DNA from: Pipra filicauda
Taxonomy: Eukaryota > Chordata > Aves > Passeriformes > Pipridae
NCBI RefSeq assembly: GCF_003945595.2
Contig: NW_024103874.1
Coordinates: forward strand, 1,994,001 to 2,058,000
Length of the DNA: 64,000 bases
Direction: 5' to 3'
This document shows positions 11,298-25,600 of this stretch, in pieces. Position 1 is the first letter of the stretch, and every line of letters starts with the position of its first letter. The position numbers and the translations under genes were made by a program. The notes below the pieces were generated by a model that saw only the letters and a program-made list of their open reading frames with translations, did not search any database and was not told the DNA's origin.

Positions 11298-14200
11298 GTA
11301 AGAAATGTGGATTTCTGTAGCATTCAGCACTACCCTGAGCCTGCAAAGGCAAATGGGACCATTACCACTGACTCCAGCAGAAAAACATGTGGCTCAGTGC
11401 TGAGTGATTTTGAAAATGCTGCTTTGACATTTTAGGCCTGAAACTAGACATTTTCCCTGACATTATGAAACACAGCGAGGTAATATTACAAATAAGTGTA
11501 AAAAATAAATCCAACTTGGAAAACATAAATGACCTTTCCAAGCCTGAAATCATGTAATAATAACAGGCCTGACCCATTACTGAGGTTTTATTGTTTGAGC
11601 TTCACTTATGTTTTTGCCTTTCTCCCTTGGATAAAGTGAACAGTTGGGGACTGAAATCCCAGAACAAGTGCATGCCTATTTACCAACAAAATGAAAAATG
11701 TCTGGAAATACTTCCAAATATCTAATCTGCTGGGGGGGTGGACAGCATACAAAGGCAAGAGCCCAAACCCTCTCACCCTGCTTCCTCCAGGGTTTGCCTG
11801 CATTGTTTGCTTCACACAGCCCGTTTCTAATGAATCCAATAATCAGCTGGAACTTGAACCTGCTCTGCCATCTCTCCCTGTGCTTTCAGTTCCAAGAAAA
11901 CTGAAGCAAATTATATTTTTCTTAAAAAAGCCATAATAATACTAATGTTTACATCTGGTTCCAAAACCAGTTTTGAGCTCTAGTCAAAACAGAGATGAAA
12001 TTTAATACACACAAGGTTCAACTTTTTGGGAACTCGGAATGTTTGCTTGGTTGATTTTTCAAATGTTTTTTTCTAAGAGCTTTTCTGTCTTATCTTACTC
12101 TATCTGTTCTTAGGTCTTTAACTAATCTTGAACTCTGCAGACAGTTCCCCCAGTGTGCTCCCACATTTCCCAGCTGTGTGGATGGCTGGGTAGGACTATC
12201 CTGGTTCAGCCTGGTGAGGCAGAATGTGCCTGCTGAGACCAACAGGTCTGATCTGCTCCCCAGGCTGGGAATGGGTAGATGTGCTTCCATCTGCTTTTCC
12301 CTCCATGGAGACCCTCTGGATCTCCTTCTGTCTCAGTTGCCAAGTTCTGTCAACTCCGTTGGAATTTTGTACGTTTGAAAACCCTCCTCTTTGGCCATTT
12401 TTCCTTGATAATGGCAAAGAGATTAATAAATTAATTGGAGAGGACAGATCTGACAGACTGGCAGACAGGCAGACATCCTCATTTCCTTAGGAAACAAGGC
12501 TGACAAACGAACACACTCCCTAGAGGACTTGACAGCAGTGACTTAGGTACAGTTGCACAGAGCTACCTTTAATTGAATACTGTTGGATTACATTCCATTT
12601 TTCCTCTTGTCCTGACCTGCTCATGGAGTAAATAGAGCCATCTGCCAAAGCCATGGCTCCTGAATTAGAGAAGTGCCCCTTCCCCCTGGGACAGCAAAGT
12701 AGGCCAGCGAGTCACCAGGGCTTTCTGCAGCTCAAATTATTATTCAGGTTTCCACACTGCAGGAGCAAGGGATCTGTATGGAGCTGAACAATCTGGCAGG
12801 AAATGTAGCTAAATCACAGAAACACACTGGCTGAGAACCACGGGTATCTCACATAGTGAGTTTAAAGTGACATTTGCAGATTAAAGTTTGTCATTCCCCT
12901 TCCCAGCCCAAAACTGTTTCTATTCACTGGATGCACTTCTCACCTTAGACAGAGCAAACTGTTTGCATTGGATCCCCAGCCAAGCAGAGAAGTTAAAAGT
13001 CCTCAGCCATAGGCAGCCAAACAGCATCCTGCCTGTTGTTTGAACTCCACATGAACAGGAAAGCAGTTGTTTATCATTAGAGCACATGGTGTGCTTTTTT
13101 CCCTTAGTTTTTGTCAATAAAAAGTATTTTTATTTTTACAAGAAGTCCTACAAGCAGAACACTTTATATTTCTCCAACTGCTGTCTCTAATGAAGAAGGT
13201 TTGTATTTCCAACAACAACCCTCTTTATGGCGAAACAGAAAACATTTTCCTAGAAAATATCTTCTCATGGTTGAGAGTTTCTTGTTAAAAGTGTTTTTTC
13301 TATAATGTCTGCTGGTAACTGTGGTTTGGCATTTTGGCAAAGAAAAGGAGGACTGAAGGCTGTTCAAAGCCTCCAGGAATTCCTGTGATGATCTTGAGGG
13401 CTCAGAGCAAGAGGCAAACCCAGTCTTATTCTAGCTGGGAGAGAAGGGGGTGTTGAACAATTAAGCAGCCACATCTCACACAGGTTAATGCCAACAGGAG
13501 AGATCAGGCACTGCCCCATTGCTCAGGAAATCCACACCTCGGAAGCAACTTCCCAACTCCATTTCAGCCCTGACGTGGACCAACTTAAAATAACAGATTA
13601 AATAGAGATTCAGTTTTTAAAAAGCTTTAAATAAAATTTTAAATAAAGATTCAGTCTGTCAACCCATCTCACCCTCCTTTTATCACTTGAAAAAGCCATT
13701 CTTCGGAAAAAAAAAATCAAACAAGAAATGTCTTCCCCCAAGGAAATATTCCTTTGCCATGATGATCCCCCTGTCTTCTCCTACAGTTGTGTCAGACTGT
13801 GGGAGGCCCTGGCAGGAGAGACCAAAGAGGAATAATCCAGCAGAAAGCTCTTTGCAAGCTCCCTGGATGCCAGGCTGCCCACACAAACTGGCCATGCACG
13901 CCCATCTCTGCCTTTTAAGAACAGCAAACCCTTGATGGATGTCACTGATGCCTCCACAGGGACTGTCTGGGCACCTTCTCCCTGCACAATGATCCTGCCA
14001 TATTATTCCAGGATGCCGTGGGAGCATCTGGGAAATGATCCCAGCTCCCTGCTCAGATGGACTGTGTGCCCACGTGCAGGGGAGGTTCCGACTGGAACAC
14101 TGGAGGTGTTGGCAGCATTTATTGTCTCTGGTGAGCAGAGGGTGCTTGGACAGGGAATTCTCCAGCTCGGAGCCCTCCAGGTCCTGCAGCCCCACGGTAA

Positions 14201-15959
14201 TGCTGGAAGAGCTGAGTTACCCATTTCTGGAATCCAGGATTCATGAGGACTTACTACAAATCAGTTCTGCTAAACCAGTATGAAGGGCTGAGACACCATT
14301 AAATCAATATAAACTTAGGTTATATCAATTTAAATCTAATTCAGTGGGATCAAATCGAAACCAGTCTAAAATAATCCTTTGCTAAAACACAGTAAGAGTG
14401 GCTTTCTATAAACTCATTTAACCAAAACTAGTTGCAAACTAATGTAAGGTATGGTTCTGACACATGGAGGAAAAAACCTGCTGTGAACACCACAAACAGC
14501 TACTGAGTGTTCACACCAGGACTCCGAGGAGAGACACTTCTGGAAATGAGATGTGTTCAGGAAAGCTTCACATTCTGTGTTTTGTTTTCAATCCAGATGC
14601 AGAAAGGACCAAAGATTTTCCAGATCAAATCCACCAGTTCCCCACCATTTCTGAGAGGTTTCTGAAAATTCTGTGCAGTGATTTGCTCCAAGACTTCACA
14701 GACATTTTGATTAAAAAATTAAAAATTCTTAAACAGTAAAGCAGCATTTTTCAGTTCAGGAGCAAAGCAAGGACATCGAAAAATGAGTCTCTAAAGCAGA
14801 ATGAGCCATGATCCACCAAGGCACTATTTCAAAAGTGAGGGAACTGCCCACCTCCAATCCCACCTGCCCTCAGGACACTCAGAAAAGTGTCTGAAAAACT
14901 ATGGCAAGAACATCAGAAAACAAACCATTTAGGCAGCAAAGTCTGAAGCTGGAATGAACACAAATATTACAAGTTCCTTGAACATGAGGCGCTTTTTGTC
15001 TTTCCTGTTTGAGTCGGCAAAGCACCTAATGGGGTGTGAGAAACACAAGGGCAGGCAATTATTTTCCTCTGTTCTGCAAGCTGGGTAAAAGAAACGTCAC
15101 GTCTGGTTGCAAGTTTGGGGCTGCAAGGTCTGAAATCTGCCCCCTCAGAGCCCAGACAGGCAGGGATTGCCAGGCCCTGCCACTCCTGGAGGAGCCGGCA
15201 CATCCAGAGCCCTTCTCCTCGCAGAAGGGACCCGCTTTCCCGCGGGCACACGCAAACAGGGTCTCAGGCCTCGACCACACAACAAGGGAGCACATCTGGA
15301 ATCTGCAAGGACTGATTTTTTCCTCTTTCTGGCTGGAGAAGTCTTAGGAAACATTTCAGGAATCGGGTTCTTTGAATCACGTATCAGGATCTTCGGTTTC
15401 GGGACAAGTAAAGCAAAATTCCCAGTCTACCAGAAAATCAGCCTACGACAATATTGCTGAGTTTTACAAGAACAACATAATAAAAGACAAGATTGACTTA
15501 TGTGAGAGTGCCAATAGCTAAAATAGATAATGTTCACTTGTTGAGTTTGGTTTTATTTTGAGATAAATTGTCAGATTTCATTTCTCATCAATCCAGAATT
15601 ATGGTCCAGTCCTCTAAGGCAGACACAGAGACACAGAAAGAAAAAAAAAATCCCCCATTATCAATAAGGATTAGAAAAAAAATTACTTTTTTCTCATTTC
15701 TGTAAAGTCCTTTAACCCATTCTGGTTAGATAAGGAAGTCTAAAATATTAATTATAATGAAATATAATTCCAGTGGTTCGAAGTTAGTAAAGCTAAATTT
15801 ATATGCTAGGATTTTCAGCTAAGAAATATCAGATTAGTTTAACTTTCCTGTCTCCTTGGGATCTGTTTTCATGCTACCCAGGACAACCTTATCTCTCCAG
15901 CCATATTCAGTGTAAGTTATTCTAACTTACCTCATCCTAACCAGGTAATTATCTTACAG

Positions 15960-16290
15960 ATCCTTGTTTCTGAGAAATAATAAAATAAATGATTTGCTTC
16001 CCACTAACCCACCCACTCAGAAGCAGTGTCTTGTCATGTTTTGCTCGATAAAGCACATGTGGTCCTTTCAAACAGTCTGATTTGACATCTCGAAGAGATT
16101 AAAAGTCATATCAAAAAGCTATCTGTTGAGTGACAACATAAGTACTTATTTAATAAGTATATTAAATACATATGCATGGGGATATACTGTACATGCAAGG
16201 GTTTAAATATATACCCCAGTTAACTGCCATATGGATATGTTGTTGTGGAAAAAAATATTTATAAAATGTTTTTTCCAAATGTTTAATCTA
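15960..16290. promoter_or_regulatory. AT-rich block with 17-base inverted repeat, possible non-coding element
   Basis: The block contains the perfect inverted repeat TACTTATT-T-AATAAGTA at 16143-16159, followed by atatgcatgg and repeated ATTAAATA-type strings. It is low in CpG. The composition resembles conserved regulatory or matrix-attachment-like DNA, but there is no direct evidence of function. Confidence 0.15.
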
Positions 16291-19200
16291 CAGCAGATGC
16301 GCCTTGCATTCATCTGTTTGGCTTGGCATTCACTGCAGGGAGATCTTATTAATCATACAGACCTCCTGTAGGAGAGGAAACAGCGGCTATTATGGGATTC
16401 ATCTGTTTATGACTAAACAGAAAAGAGGATCTTCATCAAATGAGAGATCCCTTTCTGGAATGTGGAAGGCTGGGAGGAAGCCACATGCCGCCTCCCATCT
16501 CCCAGCAGTGCACCCTTTCTCCTCCTCTTTGTGTCGCAGGAACAAAGCAAGGCCGGGTGGATCCGGGCAAGGAATGGGGAACAGAGGAGCAGGAACTCCC
16601 GGGATGCACCTGGAGAAATGCAGATTTCATTGGCTCCCTTTCCATGCTAAGGTTGTGGAAGTTGTTTCCCCTGACCCGTTTGTTGTTCCATTATGTTTGG
16701 AAAGTTCTACAGAAGGGTTTATGGGAGGTGCTTTGAAGTCTAATCTTGCTCTCCACACCTGCTGTCCCCACCTCTGATCACTGCTGCACATGGGAAGTCA
16801 GTGCCAACGTTTACAACAAAAATCTTATGACAGAATCTTCTTATTCTTCACTTTTGTGGGTTCTGTTGTGCTGAAGGGAGTAGCTGTAGCTGACCTTTTG
16901 GAGTGGGCAGAGAAGAAGCAGTGAAAACCAATGAGGAAAAAGAATTAATGGAATTCTACTGAGAGGAGAAGGTCAAGTATCCCATGGGATGAATGGAAAC
17001 CAAAAAGGAGGCAGCGCATCCCAGGCCTTCAAAGGGTCTGCTTGGAAACACAGGAAAGCATAACTGAAGTAAATGTAAAATGTGATTTCTGTTTTCCCCA
17101 GCACCTCTGCTGCCCAGCTGCCCCTAATACCTGCAGGGGAGTGTGATTGCAAACTCTATTTGGGGCTGTAGCCAAATGACCAACTAGTCCCTGGATTTTC
17201 CCTCATTATCACCAGGTTATTATCCCTTTTTAAAGATATCTTTAGATCAGTCCAATAAAAGTCCTGACTTTCAGCTCAACTGCACATCCACCCCCTGTGT
17301 CCTGACTTACAGTGCCCATCTTTTCTCTCCGATCCCCTCCCACGTTTTGCCCCAGATGTTCACACAGTGACTTCCATGTGAACAAACTTTCCTGTCCTCA
17401 GTGTGAAATTTGGTCTCAACACTGGCAGTTTACCAGTCTACACTACAGCACATTTCCAAAAAGGATAATCCTAAACCCCTTTTGATACAAAGAGCAGGGA
17501 GTGTTTTAACAACAACCCTGGGACAGTAACGAAGGATGTCAAGTAACATGCCAAGAGCAGGGAATCTGCCTTCCACAGACATGACAGGGCAAATCTCTTG
17601 TAGCACTGCAGTGTGCACATCTCTTAGACTTATATCAGAACAATTCTTTCCCAGAATCCTTTTGGATGTGAGTGAAAACTCTAATGAGGCTCTTAGAAGA
17701 CGGACTCATCAACAGAAACTGTCATGACATGCCAGCTGTCATTCCTAAGATGCTCAACCTGTTCAAGATGGAAATTAGAGCTTCCACAGTAGCATTAGCT
17801 TTTCCAGGGATTTACCCTTGGCTCTGAAGTTGGAATATTTTGACAGGGAGCATAAGAAGAAAGAACCCCAGTAACCAAACACGGGTGCTCGGGCAGGTCA
17901 CCCTCACGTGATCCCCCCTCAATCTCAGACTCACACAACACGTACACTAAAAAGCAGATATTAAATGTCTACATGTGTTTTACACAAAAAGAAATCAAAC
18001 TGACAAGTTCTTTGAAATGCTGAAGGTTCTCACAAGTGCCAGCATCAAACAGGATTTAACCAAGGTTCCCATGGTACTTTCCTCTCCACATCTTTCTTGT
18101 GGATACCTTTCTCTCTATATCCATGAAACACCAGAACTGTCCCAACATGGGACTTGTTTTTTTGACAATTGTCCATTCTTAGTGGGAAAAACACTGCTAA
18201 GGGAGGTTTAAAAGTTATTTTTTCAGTCACATCACAGGGCACTGGGAAGAGAATTTAATTGCTGTTCTCCTGGCCTCTTGTAGTCCTTGGCTGTTCCACA
18301 GTTTCAGTGACTGAGAGTTAAGCCTCATCTCCTGATTCCCAGCCCAGTGCCCTACTCCAGTTAACACTCTGCTTGGAAAGGTTTAGAGAAGAACTTCTGT
18401 CAGTTTGGATCAAAGTTCACAGGCAAAACAGTTTGTGAGAAATAGCAGTGGAATCTTACCCCGACCATGATTGTTTTTAAATCTGAGTGTCCTACATAAC
18501 ATCCTGTAATGTCAAATGTGAAAGTCCTGTGTTGAAAAAATGTGAAAGTCAGGAGTGACTAAAGTCTTGCAAAACATTACACCGCAGAGAAATAAATTAA
18601 AAACCTTTCTTCAGTGCTGACAGTATCTGCTGAGCTCCAGAAAGGCATAAGCACTCCTACAGACCCAAACAACCAAAGGCAAAGCATTTCCACGCTGCTT
18701 TGGATATCAGATTCCAGCTGAGGATTGTATCACTCACGAGGCTAAACTGGAAGGACCTATGGAAGGACCCACAAAATCAGCCATGTGAAGGGAATGGGCA
18801 TTGTATCCCCAAAACCTTCACTCCTTCTGAAAGGATTTTCTAGTTGACACACTCTTGCCTAAATTCCAGGCCAAAACCAGCACAACTTGTCATCTGCATT
18901 TCTGAATTATTAAGGCTTGTTTTAAAATGCATCATAAGTGGGCCAGATATCCCTTAAATACAACTCAGTGCTTTAAACTGAGCTCAATGAATTTGCACCA
19001 ATTTATATTATCTGAGCATCTGTCCCACTGAAACCAGATTTCCTTACTCAGTTTTCCTGCTTTAAACCCTAATCTGCCTCTCTCTAAAAGCACATCTTAT
19101 ATAGCCTATATTAACTAGATCAAATCAGCTTAATTAGCTGTGTAATGTTAATTCAAGTTCATGCAGCCTCCTCTGTTTAAAGTGGGTACAATATTTTACA

Positions 19201-20559
19201 GTATCTGAGAAATGGCTCAGCTTCACGAACTGAGGGAAGAAAAACTCTTTGAAAAGAATCAAGGGACAACTCTTGAATCCAGATTGCAGCTTCACCCAAA
19301 GAACATCTGCACACAAATCCTCCTCCAAGGCAAGTGCTGCACAACAAGCAATTCACCAACAAAAGAATTCCAGTAGTATTTGAAATCCTCTTCTGGCTCC
19401 TGCAGTGGAAATGTGTGTTCTCTGCACAGCAGAGAGCTCAGAGCCCCCCCAGCTGGGTTTGGCTGGGCAAGCTCTGAACCTGTGGCTGTGCCTGTTCTCT
19501 ACAGTCCAGCTTGTCACTTGTTGGTGTCTCTGTCTCCACCTGCCATCCCTGGAACCTTGCTGGAACACACAAATGCTGTTCCTGGGTGTCAGGAAGCCTG
19601 GATATGCTTGGAAGCACGGCACCCTTTCAGGTTCATTTCCTAAAACACATTAATGGCTTTTTTTCAGACATTTGATATACACATTTTACTAAAGATGGTT
19701 AAAACTACCCCCCATATTTAGACCACTTGTGTCTTTTCTAATTTGTTCACATTCATGTATTGTAACCCTATATATCATACACAGCATTTAATGCCACATT
19801 TTGAACTGCAGGAAGCAAATCAGCCTCAGCTCTGTTTTTCATGGTTCAGACATGTCTGAAATATAATGAGAGCAGGGATTTGTCTGCCCTGATTTAATTA
19901 CTACAATCCAGATAACTCTGTCAATCAATTTTTCTCCTTGTGACTCCTGGCAGGGTGAAAAATGCCTTCATTATGAGGACTGATCATTAGTGGATGTGAA
20001 GTTGAGAAGATGATGAAGATGAGTTGTCGGCTCTGGCAGAGAATTGACCCATCAGTGTCATTAAGTGAACTCTGGCAAGCCCAGCAATTCCCAGGGGGCA
20101 AATCATTGGATTCCTCAGGAGCAAAGGTTTGTGTCTGTCTACACCAAAGCACTTTGAAAAGTACACACATGCAGTTTGCAGCAATCTGATGGATAACTAA
20201 ACAATTACCCAGGCAATAACTGATTCGTCCTTCCCTTTCCAGAACAGAAACAACTTTCAAGGTACCATATTTTAGATTCCATTTTATGTGACAGTTTAAA
20301 TAACACTCAGTTACATCCATTGCCCTTTCAACTCCACGTAACAAAAGTTCAGCTCAGAGCGGCATCAACCTCCCAGAGCCCAAATGCTCTTTATTTCCAA
20401 CATAAATTGCTAATCTAAGTCCTTTTCCTTGGGAGTATTGAAGGACAAGACTGAGACACTCCAAGCACTACGTTAGGGTGGGGTTTTTCATCACTGTTGT
20501 TCATCCAGCAGCAAAGGCACAAACTAGAACACCTCACTATACAACAGCCTGAGTTACAA

Positions 20560-20690
20560 GCAATTCAATGACAAACGAGCATTATGTGCTCAATGTTTTT
20601 TTCTAAATTATGCTTTAATTGCAAATGGTAATTTCATATAATTGACTAATTAATCATTAGAAAAATAAAAATAAGATAGATGCAACAATT
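20560..20690. promoter_or_regulatory. TAAT and ATTA cluster, possible conserved enhancer-like element
   Basis: Within about 130 bases there are many homeodomain-type cores (taattgca, gactaattaatcatta) and a half-octamer-like attgcaaatgg. The density stands out against its flanks. Clusters like this are common in vertebrate developmental enhancers, but composition alone does not prove it. Confidence 0.25.
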
Positions 20691-22212
20691 ACAATGCCAA
20701 AAAATTGCTAACAGAGCTACTGACACAGAGAAAATTCTGCTGGAATCAAGGATATACCCAAAAGACCCACAGACAACTTTGGTGACCAAACCAAGAGCCA
20801 GGGTGGGTGTGAAGGTTACAGGCACAGTGGTGCTTTTAGAATAAGAGGTGAATAAGGCTGGCTGAGGGTTTCAGACCCCCTGGACCTTAGTCCAGCCCCT
20901 GCAGCTGCAGCTTTGAGACTGCAGAGCTGGGCAGTTGCAGTCAGCAGAGCAGCTGCCCTGGCTGTGTCACACAAACTGAGCCCCTCCACAGCAGCAGCGT
21001 CTGATCCTGAGAACCATCCCACCCAAACACCCCTGCACTGTATTTCCTCTGGAGCACTGCAAATATTAACTGAGTTGATTTGATTGCAAGGACTTGGATT
21101 TCTAGCACAGGCTCCAAACTCTGGGTTGAAGGGAACCTAAACATAGAAGTGTGCAAGTAGGGTAAGTTGAAACATGGAAGCAACCTTTGGGTACAGAAGG
21201 GAACACAGCTTTGTGCATTCTTGTTATTAAAGTTGTTGAATGAGATCTTAAAACTGAGCAAGAAGAGAAGGTGTTACTTTGATGGGAAGGGTGCTGGCTG
21301 AGCTAATTGACTGAGCAGTGAGGCTGGAGCAGCTTTTTAGTGCTGTGAGTCAGAAGAGCTCAAGATTAACTTCACTAAATAGTTGGAACTTTTCCTACAG
21401 CTTACAAAATCTCTCAAGTATTTTTCCATCTTGATGCCTCAGATGTGCTTAAGCAGTGAGGAGGCTCTCAGGCACTGCTGTGACACCGACAGCGCTTCAG
21501 TTCTGGTTCTTTCCCAGCCCACAGCTCTGCCTGAGAACAGCCTGGGTGCTCTCCAGCACTGGCTCCTGGATGGGCACTGTTTAGGAGACAATCTCCTTTC
21601 ACTCCAGTGGTTCCCAGCTGCAATCCTAGACCTGTCCTGTAACTCCCCCAAAATGCCATCCAGGACATGCTGACCAGACCAACTACTGACAGTGTTTACT
21701 GAAATAATAGTGAGGGAGCCCAGTCAGGCACCCAGGGCCTTACCATCAAATCACAGCAGAAGAAACAAGTGCTTTCCCAAATCCTGTCAAAGCATAAGAA
21801 AAATGAAGAAAGGGAGAGAAAAAGCAGGGCCACGGAAAAGTGGCAGTTAAATCTTCATTTTGTCGTCTCATGCAAATGTTCAGCACGATGGGGACTGGGC
21901 TTTCCCACAGCAGCACTGCACAAACAGAGCTCTGAGCTTTGCTGGGGCAAACACTTCCAACGGGGAATTCTCCTTTCCTCCTGACCACTCCTTCCATATA
22001 ACAGGGCAGGGTGGAAAATTACTTTAAAAAGTCAAAGTTTGTTTTTCTTCCAGCCTCCCTCAACTAATGCGGGTTCTTAACCCATTTTCTTCACACTTTC
22101 CAAAGCCAGTGACATTTTGGCTGAAGGTGGCATGAAAGGCTTGGTCCCAAAATATTTTTTTTTCCCAGAAAGCTAAAAAAGCATGGAAATGTTCCTTCCC
22201 TAAGTGAACCTG

Positions 22213-22686
22213 CTATTTGTCCTCATGACCTGTGTCACTTCCAGCTCTCCACTCTGCACCCTTTTGTGTGTAAAATATTAGAGAGAAATAACCCGACAGT
22301 GAAATGAAAAACAGTTGTTCCAAAGGGAACTGATCCTGAGACCTGAACATGGTGTTGTGGCTCTTAAGCCCAGACTCCATAAGCTGTTCCAATGGAAAAC
22401 ACCAAGACCATCTAGAGAGGGAAGGTGCCTCATGATTAAGGGCAGCATTTAGTACCAGCATCCCAAGGGATTTATGCAACACGTCATTTGGGAGAATGTT
22501 GACAAAATCAGGAAAGGAGGGGTGGGCAGTAACAACATGGTAGAGGTGTTCTGTTTTATGGAATATGTGAAAGAAAGAAAGAAAAGCTGTCCAAACTGAC
22601 CATTCCTTTGATTCAGTCAAGACAACAGATGCCTTCCCAATGTCTGCCTGCTTAAGTAGCTTGTCCATCCAAATCAGTGGCTGCAA
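22213..22686 (-). other. 157-codon open frame, unknown
   Basis: This minus-strand frame runs from an ATG at 22686 to a stop at 22213. The DNA is not especially GC-rich, so the length is a little surprising. The product would be Phe- and His-rich with hydrophobic stretches and no motif I recognise. No promoter, splice site or conserved neighbour supports it. It is most likely a chance frame, with a decayed coding remnant as an alternative. Confidence 0.1.
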
Positions 22687-22689
22687 TTT

Positions 22690-25600
22690 GAGATGGCAAA
22701 GCTGTTCCTAAATCACTCATGGACTGGAAAAATTAGAACCAAGAGGTTCTTAAAGCAAACCAGTAATCATGAAAACTGCATCTAATTCAACACATTTCCA
22801 TTAAACAAGTCAACCAAGACACAGCCATTGCACCCAGAGCACACGACGGTACTTCAGGAAGCTCTTGAGGTGGTGGGTCAGATTTATCCCTGGTGTCATT
22901 CCACCAGTTTCAGTGGAGTTCCAGCAGTGATGAACGGCCCATTTCCAAAGGCACAAAGCCAGTAAGTAGTTCTGCAGTGGGATTCTGATAAATGCTGCCA
23001 TCTGCAAAATGTTGTATCCAATGCAGGGCAGAAACAGATGGAAAAGCTTTTCAATCCAGAGTACCAACTGAAAATAAACATCCTTAAATGTATCTGTTCC
23101 TTCAACAGGTATTAAAAACCAGGCAAAAATAAATGAATGAAATGAGGGAGGCTTATAAATTCTTTTTGTTCACAGTGACCAAAGGAAAACCTCTTGAGCT
23201 CACATAAATTGTCCTCATACAGGGATCAAAAGCTTCCTTTTTCCAGGACAAAATGAGCATGTCAGTCATGATGGTTCCTGAATATAAAAACCACGTGTGT
23301 GCCAATTCTGTTCTGATGAGAACCCCCATATCCCACCCGGTCATCTTCACCTCAGCTCCCTCCAAAGACCCAAATTGTTGCAATCCTCTTTATTAGCAGA
23401 ATTCCCTTCCTGAGTCCATCACTGAGATCTCAGAGATGGCTCAGGTTGGCCACTAATCACTAAAAGGCCTCTTTTTTCCATCAGGATGCCCTAAACATGC
23501 TGCTTCTATAAACCAGGAGTCCACATTTTGACAGTAGAGTTTCTACTGGTCACTGCAGATGCTTCTAAACATGGGAAATGGCATAAGATACAACAGGCTC
23601 TTGGAACAAGAGTAGGGAGGAAATACACTGCAAAGTGAGAAATGGTTCTGCTTTTGTCCTTTCTGTCTAAGAGAAGAGGTTTGTGTCCATAGAGGGGAGT
23701 TTGCTTCAAGCCCAGGAGAGCAAGCAAGCAAAGATCACACTGGCCCTGGTTTCCAGAACAAACTTTGGGTTTGGTTGCCCTTCGTTATAAGACACCATTT
23801 TGCCTATAAAGTCAGGATCATTTTGTTTAGGAGCTGCACGTCTCAGAATGCAAAATAAATGGCTCCAGTCACAATGCTGAAAGGATTGACTTGGAAAATT
23901 GCAAATTGAATGAGGAGAATTACTTTGGCTAGACACACACGTCATTAGGAGTTATTGGCACAGGGGTTTCAACAGCACTGGAGACCGGAATGAGAGAATT
24001 TCAAGCTTAGAGGAGACAGATTTAAAAGGCTTTAAGATAGACTAAATAGGCTGCAGATTGCTTTATCTGGCAAATCAGTGTGCCATGGAAACATGCAACA
24101 CACACTGAAACATATGTAACCAAACCTAATTTTATGGAGACATTTAGGAAGGTAGTTTGGACATGCCTTCAAAGAGGGGAAACTGAGCTGAAGAACAGAT
24201 GTGGTTTTTACCTAGCAAATTGTATCCCCAGGATTCAGGAGATAATGAACTGATGGCTGGCGTTTGAGTCAGCAAGTCTTAAACTCTCCCAAAAGAAAAC
24301 AGGATGTTTTTCTCCTCAGTCCCCTCCAGCAGCTTTCTCCCTGTGCCATTTGCACAAAGAAATCTCAGGGACAAATCTTCATCCAGGGTAAAACTGGGGT
24401 CTCTCCAGAGCACTGATCTGTGCTGATCTGAGCCAGCTGAGGGTCTGGCTCCTGGACTTCTGGAATAACCTTGAGGCTTTTGTTATTACAGCTGTATTTT
24501 GGGGCTATCTTTGTGCTGTTGTTGTGCAGGAAGGGCAGTGGGACAACACAGAGAAATGGGGTGTAATGGAACTGCACTGAGATAATCTGGAAACTAATTC
24601 CAAGTTATGACCCAGGGGCATCCAGACTGATCCCTGAGTCAATGGACTGACGCCTCCAAAGCAGGAAAGAGAGCAGTGGCAGCCTCAGGGAGTATCTCTA
24701 GAGGTTTGTACCTAAATTGTCTCCCCTTGTGATCAGTGACTTCACCTTCTCTGCTAATTCTGGCAAAAATAGGAGCAACTTCACAGAAACCAATGGCAAT
24801 ATCTGCAGTTACATGGAATCTGAATCCAAGGGGCCAGGACAGAAAAGCAAAATGAGATGTGAGAGCAAAGGGCAACCTGCAGGTTTGGGTCAGGAGCATT
24901 CTTGGAACTTTCTTTGGTTTCACCACAGACTCACATCCCAACAAGTCCCTTGATGCAGAACATCAGATTCTCTTTTTGAAGGTAAATGTCACCAATAACA
25001 GCCTGCAACTTTTTAAGCCCTCTGAACTCCTCTTCCTAAAATACTCAGAGCCACCCTCATTGTTGTTTCCTGCTTTCCTCCCCAACATCTAACAAACATC
25101 TCCCTCTGTCTTTCTCTGCAGGTTGAACTTCTGCTATACTGTCCCACATCAGAGATGCTCCTTAGTGCCAGCAGGACTGATGGAAAAAACTGTCCTCTTG
25201 GAGGAAACTAACTGGGCCAAATTTTGCTTTCTATTACACCACCATTACTCAACCTTTTCCATTCTGAAACTGTTCCCTTCGTCCTGGCATTTAATATGCT
25301 CCTTCCTTTCAAAAAACCTTAGTGGAAGGTGAGAATGGCCCCTTGGACACGTGCTCATGAAGACCCATGGCAGCCAAGCATCTGCTGAGGCCGAGAACTG
25401 TTGTGTATCTGCAATGCAAATGCAGAATAACACATTTATTCTGCTGTAACTAAAAAACGGAAGCTGGTTCTGCAGATTCCTCCCACTCCTCCTGGTGCTT
25501 GTTTCCATCCATAACATTTTTTTCCAGTAAGCACCTGCCTGACTCCTATTTAATACATCCACAGTTGCAGTTTCCATAGCTGCCTTTTGACAGCACAGCC

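Larger units (their letters stand above)
10316..22212. other. Unique non-coding DNA, no gene recognised
   Basis: No frame has a recognisable protein domain. The longest minus-strand frame (13683-14195, 170 codons) is in a moderately GC-rich patch and has no family resemblance. AT-rich patches occur at 14290-14430, 15480-16290 and 20560-20690. A perfect inverted repeat, tacttatttaataagta, sits at 16143-16159. A candidate exon at 11221-11297 is listed separately. A short imperfect direct repeat (tgtgaaagtc) occurs twice within 18519-18550. No recent mobile element is visible. Confidence 0.55.

Noticed and set aside
13683..14195. 170-codon minus-strand frame
   Set aside because: It lies in a GC-richer patch with other open frames on both strands. 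There is no recognisable motif and no splice or promoter support.
14290..14430. AT-rich stretch with repeated TTTAAA/AAACTAG-like words suggestive of an old DNA transposon
   Set aside because: No terminal inverted repeats or target-site duplication could be identified.
15775..15784. ggttcgaagt resembling a tRNA T-loop
   Set aside because: No matching acceptor stem, D-arm or anticodon arm can be drawn around it.
21614..21640. cagtggttcccagc, like a hAT transposon terminal repeat
   Set aside because: No matching inverted end was found nearby.
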